Shown here piece by piece: positions 58,606-61,577 of a stretch of 61,577 bases of DNA. Positions within the stretch are counted from its first letter, which is position 1; every line of letters starts with the position of its first letter. The DNA comes from Nonomuraea montanisoli (GTDB taxonomy: Bacteria > Actinomycetota > Actinomycetes > Streptosporangiales > Streptosporangiaceae): positions 1 to 61,577 of the forward strand of contig NZ_JABWGN010000011.1 in the NCBI RefSeq assembly GCF_013363975.1, written 5' to 3'. Position numbers and translations under genes: made by a program. The notes under the pieces were generated by a model, which did not search any database, was not told the DNA's origin, and saw nothing but the letters and a program-made list of their open reading frames with translations.

Positions 58606-59787
58606 TCAGTAGGACGGCAGGCTGGGGTCGACGGTCTTGACCCAGCTCAGCACGCCGCCGCCGACGTGGACGGCGTCGGAGAAGCCGGCGTTCTTGACGA
58701 TCGCCAGCGCCTCGGCCGAGCGCGCGCCCGACTTGCAGTGCAGCACGATGCGCTTGTCCTGCGGCAGCCGCTCCAGGGCCGAGCCGTTGAGGAACTCGCC
58801 CTTCGGGATGAGGGTGGCGCCGGGGATGGAGACGATCTCGTACTCGTTCGGCTCGCGGACGTCGACGAGGAAGATGTCCTCGCCGTTGTCCTGCATGGCC
58901 TTGAGCTCCAGCGCGGTGATCGTGGAGCCGGTGGCCGCCTCGGCGGCCTCGTCGGAGATCGCGCCGCAGAACGCCTCGTAGTCCTCGAGCAGCGCGGTGA
59001 CGGTGGGGTTCTTGCCGCACAGCACGCACTCGGGGTCCTTGCGGACCTTGACGTCGCGGTACTTCATCTCCAGGGCGTCATAGATCATCAGCCGGCCCAC
59101 GAGCGGGTCGCCGATGCCGGTGAGCAGCTTGATGGCCTCGTTGACCTGGATGGAGCCGATGGACGCGCACAGCACGCCGAGCACGCCGCCCTCGGCGCAC
59201 GACGGCACCATGCCGGGAGGCGGGGGCTCCGGGTAGAGGCAGCGGTAGCAGGGGCCGTGCTCGGCCCAGAACACGCTCGCCTGGCCGTCGAAGCGGTAGA
59301 TGGAGCCCCAGACGTACGGCTTGCCGAGCAGGACCGCCGCGTCGTTGACCATGTAACGGGTCGCGAAGTTGTCGGTGCCGTCGACGATGAGGTCGTAGCC
59401 GGCGAAGATCTCCATCACGTTGTCGGTGGACAGCGCGGTGTTGTGGATGACGACCTCGACCAGCGGGTTGATCTCGCGGACGGTCGCCGCGGCGCTCTCG
59501 GCCTTCGGCCGGCCCACGTCGGACTGGCCGTGGATGATCTGGCGCTGCAGGTTGGACTCGTCGACGACGTCGAAGTCGATGATGCCGAGGGTGCCGACGC
59601 CCGCGGCCGCGAGGTACATCAGCGCCGGCGACCCGAGGCCGCCCGCGCCCACGCAGAGCACCTTGGCGTTCTTCAGCCGCTTCTGCCCGGCCATCCCCAC
59701 GTCGGGAATGATCAGGTGGCGTGAGTAGCGGCGCACTTCGTCAACGGTCAGCTCGGCGGCCGGCTCGACCAGAGGTGGCAACGACAC
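58606..59787 (-). CDS. moeZ: adenylyltransferase/sulfurtransferase MoeZ
   Basis: A 393-residue fusion of an E1-like adenylyltransferase and a rhodanese. It activates the C-terminal glycine of small sulphur carriers (MoaD, CysO, ThiS types) and forms the thiocarboxylate. Visible are VLCVGAGGLGSPALMYLAAA, IIDFDVVDESNLQRQ, zinc Cys pairs CYRC and CVLC, and SCAEGGVLGVLC. The rhodanese domain (about 290-393) has active-site Cys in LHCKSGARS. This would supply sulphur to MoaE (13.8 kb). The start is GTG 59787 with GGGAG upstream. In M. tuberculosis MoeZ (Rv3206c) occupies the same neighbourhood, from memory. Confidence 0.96.
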   Translation of the reverse strand: MSLPPLVEPAAELTVDEVRRYSRHLIIPDVGMAGQKRLKNAKVLCVGAGGLGSPALMYLAAAGVGTLGIIDFDVVDESNLQRQIIHGQSDVGRPKAESAAATVREINPLVEVVIHNTALSTDNVMEIFAGYDLIVDGTDNFATRYMVNDAAVLLGKPYVWGSIYRFDGQASVFWAEHGPCYRCLYPEPPPPGMVPSCAEGGVLGVLCASIGSIQVNEAIKLLTGIGDPLVGRLMIYDALEMKYRDVKVRKDPECVLCGKNPTVTALLEDYEAFCGAISDEAAEAATGSTITALELKAMQDNGEDIFLVDVREPNEYEIVSIPGATLIPKGEFLNGSALERLPQDKRIVLHCKSGARSAEALAIVKNAGFSDAVHVGGGVLSWVKTVDPSLPSY

Positions 59788-59839
59788 TTTCTACGCTCCC
59801 GTTCCAGGGGGACCCATCTCACGTTCCTCAGGTTGGAAC

Positions 59840-60739
59840 CTAGCCGGTGACCGGGGCATTCCCCAATCGCGTCTCACTGATCAGACGCCGGGCCTCGGCG
59901 GCGACCACCGCGGGCATCTCCATCATCGCCACGTGCCCGGCGCGCGGCAGCAGCACCAGCCTGACCTGCGGGAACGTACGGGCCGCCTTGGCGGCCATGG
60001 CCGGCCGGACGAGCCGGTCATGCCGGCCGTGGACGATGAGCGTGGGCGCCTGGACGCGGGCCGCGCACCGCCACAGGGTGTCATCGCCGCGCCGGAAGTA
60101 CTCGGCGACGATGCCGCGGGCCGAGCCGATCACGGCGGCCACGGCGTACGGCAGGCCGTCGCGCCAGCGCAGCTCCTCGATCGCGTCGTGCAGCCGTACG
60201 GGGTGGACGGCGGTGACGTCGGCCCACACCATCGCGAACGAGGCGCTGATGCGCTGCTCCGCGGGGACCAGCCGGAGCTTGTCCATGAACCACTCGCCGA
60301 GCCGCGGGGTCGCGGCGGCGGCCACGCGGACCGGCCCGTACCGGGGCAGCAGGTCGGGCAGCGCGGGCGAGATCAGCGTGAGCGAGCGCACCAGGTCGGG
60401 GCGGTCGGCGGCGACGCGGACGGACACCGCTCCCCCGAGCGAGTTGCCGAACAGGTGGGCCGGTCCCGTGCGCTCCAGCAGGCCGATGACGGAACGGGCG
60501 TGCCCGGCGACGCTGTAGTCGCCGTCCTCGGGCGCGGGCGAGTGGCCGGCTCCCGGCAGGTCGATGGCGTGGCCGGTGACGTCGTCCTTGAGCTCGTGCA
60601 TCAGGTCGGTCCAGTTGGTGGCGGACCCGGCCAGCCCGTGGACGAACACGGCCTGGTCGGGGGCGCCGTCCGGGGTGGATCTGACGTGCACCGAGCCCAC
60701 CATGCGTCCTGGCCAGTGCGGGATCGGCTCTGCTGCCAT
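59840..60739 (-). CDS. alpha/beta-hydrolase
   Basis: A 299-residue cytosolic alpha/beta-hydrolase. It has the oxyanion HG in VFVHGLAGSATNW, the nucleophile Ser100 in FGNSLGGAVS, the acid in IVHGRHDRLVRP and the final His in LLPRAGHVAMME. No signal peptide is present. The substrate is unknown; the sequence resembles lipase/esterase relatives such as LipV, whose gene (Rv3203) is in the same mycobacterial region, from memory. ATG 60739 is chosen because GAGGAGGG lies upstream; an in-frame start at 60829 would add 30 residues without family similarity. Confidence 0.93.
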   Translation of the reverse strand: MAAEPIPHWPGRMVGSVHVRSTPDGAPDQAVFVHGLAGSATNWTDLMHELKDDVTGHAIDLPGAGHSPAPEDGDYSVAGHARSVIGLLERTGPAHLFGNSLGGAVSVRVAADRPDLVRSLTLISPALPDLLPRYGPVRVAAAATPRLGEWFMDKLRLVPAEQRISASFAMVWADVTAVHPVRLHDAIEELRWRDGLPYAVAAVIGSARGIVAEYFRRGDDTLWRCAARVQAPTLIVHGRHDRLVRPAMAAKAARTFPQVRLVLLPRAGHVAMMEMPAVVAAEARRLISETRLGNAPVTG

Positions 60740-61113
60740 GCGCCCTCCTCGTTCGCCCGCTCCACGATACGACCGACCCCACACATCATGCCATTCGCCA
60801 CCATTTCGGGTCTTATCAGGGCACACCACCCTTTAAGTGCATTTTTCTGGAATTGGCGGCTTTCGCGGAGGCCCTGCACCCCTCGAACCTCCCGTACAAA
60901 ACGGACATTTCATGGCAATTCATTTCATAAACACTTAATAACAGCAATGGGAGCGCTAGGGTATAGCAAAACGGCCAGAGTCCTGTTTGCCGCGCCCAGC
61001 CGCCGGAAATGAAAAGCCTCGGATGAGGCTTTTGGCCAACATCCACGGCATATTCCGTTAGCAACGAAAAATGCCGAAGAACCAGGGCAACCGATCCTTT
61101 AGGGGGGAACTCA
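60740..61113. other. AT-richer intergenic region with a terminator
   Basis: About 370 bases of clearly lower GC than the surroundings, particularly 60890-60960 (TTAATAAC and similar). It contains a perfect hairpin at 61012-61033 and a 21-codon frame (60947-61012) whose stop touches that hairpin. It must also contain the promoter of the small secreted protein gene. No larger gene is present. Confidence 0.5.
61012..61033. terminator. intrinsic terminator, bidirectional
   Basis: AAAAGCCTC-GGAT-GAGGCTTTT: a perfect 9-bp stem with A and T runs on both sides, usable in either direction. On the plus strand it lies 80 bases before the ATG of the small secreted protein. Confidence 0.8.
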
Positions 61114-61428
61114 ATGCCCACGTTCAAGAGCGCAATCGCAAGCCTCGCGCTGGCCACCGCCGCGACCGGTGGCGTGGTCTCCGTCGGCGCGCTGACCACC
61201 GCGTCGTCCGCCGGCGCCACCACGGTCACCAGCGCCTCCGGCGACTTCAGCATGGGCTGCTGGCGCCGTTGGGGCTGCGGCTTCCGCGGCTGGGGCGGCG
61301 GCGGCTGGGGCGGCCGTCGTGGCCACCAGCGGGTGAAGATCCACATCCACATCCACAACAACAACGTCAACGACAACGACAACCACGCTGACGCTGACGC
61401 CGTCGCGGTCAACCGCGAAGACGACTGA
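61114..61428 (+). CDS. small secreted protein with Trp/Gly- and His/Asn/Asp-rich segments
   Basis: A 104-residue protein. It has a signal peptide (SAIASLALATAATGGVVSVG, cleavage probably after ASSAGA at about 35), then a Cys-Trp/Gly-rich block (CWRRWGCGFRGWGGGGWGG). A strongly patterned tail follows, KIHIHIHNNNVNDNDNHADA and onward to an acidic end. Alternating hydrophobic/polar residues (IHIHIH) suggest beta-strand or amyloid-like assembly; the His/Asp/Asn could bind metal. ATG 61114 has AGGGGGGAA upstream. I do not recognise a named family; it resembles no chaplin or SapB signature that I know. Confidence 0.75.
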   Translation: MPTFKSAIASLALATAATGGVVSVGALTTASSAGATTVTSASGDFSMGCWRRWGCGFRGWGGGGWGGRRGHQRVKIHIHIHNNNVNDNDNHADADAVAVNREDD

Positions 61429-61577
61429 GCCTCGGCCGACGGCTGAAGCGCTCGACCGGAGCGCCAGGCCGGCCGGGCACGGGATCCGTGCGGCTCTTTC
61501 CGGCCGGGGTGGGCTCCGCGTTCACCTTTCCTGAGCGCCCGTGCTCATCGGGGTCGTCGCTCGCCGGGGGCGAGCGA

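Overview
The window is high-GC DNA with GTG/TTG starts, overlapping stop-start gene pairs and actinobacterial marker genes (WhiB7, UvrD2, AdnAB, a UPF0182 protein, MoeZ, a DUF2342 protein, a mycoredoxin-like protein). It is an actinomycete chromosome. The teichoic-acid-type polymerase, mycosin-like proteases, IdeR/DmdR-type iron box and general style suggest Streptosporangiales (Nonomuraea-like), but that rank is an inference. The left edge abuts an rRNA operon: the minus strand carries the 16S leader with its conserved antitermination-type element and a promoter, reading out of the window.

Layout. 0.6-2.3 kb: three small unknown genes and a repeat-rich gap. 2.3-15.3 kb: truncated haemoglobin, methyltransferase, ABC1/UbiB kinase-like protein, a ThiF/E1-like protein carrying a large repetitive insertion, enoyl-CoA hydratase, WSS/YgjP-type metalloprotease, a nucleotidyltransferase-like protein, an EEP phosphatase, Nudix hydrolase, DUF2342 zincin, an NAD-dependent epimerase-like protein, MoaE and a Lon-like PDZ protease. 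15.4-20.9 kb: a UPF0182 membrane protein, two tandem initiator tRNAs, GNAT, a Tat-exported serine hydrolase. 21.0-27.5 kb: WhiB7 with a full attenuator leader, thioesterase II, UvrD2, an esterase, a mycoredoxin-like protein, NudC.

27.6-33.1 kb is a four-gene operon (ATP-grasp ligase, two IucA/IucC synthetases, PLP decarboxylase) behind an iron box. It matches the vibrioferrin pvsA-B-D-E gene set without the exporter pvsC. It lies between nudC and adnAB, where as I remember the M. tuberculosis map another gene sits. 33.1-39.7 kb is adnAB. 39.7-41.4 kb is an IS200/IS605-type element with a dead tnpA and an intact tnpB, immediately upstream of adnA. 41.4-53.5 kb is accessory: a 49-residue peptide gene behind a 26-bp palindrome, a CtpI-like P-type ATPase with a membrane partner, a DUF574 methyltransferase, a WYL regulator with a VOC protein, and a TagF-like polymerase.

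53.6-61.6 kb: an alkyltransferase-like protein, an unknown protein, a duplicated [membrane protein + mycosin-like subtilase] pair forming an ABAB operon, MoeZ, an alpha/beta hydrolase, and a small secreted Trp/Gly- and His/Asn/Asp-rich protein. The gene set UPF0182 / PDZ protease / DUF2342 / ThiF / ABC1 / WhiB7 / UvrD2 / mycoredoxin / NudC / AdnAB / alkyltransferase-like / MoeZ corresponds, from memory, to the Rv3193c-Rv3206c neighbourhood of M. tuberculosis. The siderophore operon, the 39.7-53.5 kb segment and the protease operon look like accessory insertions into a conserved core. Tandem minisatellites, both intergenic and in-frame inside genes, recur across the window.
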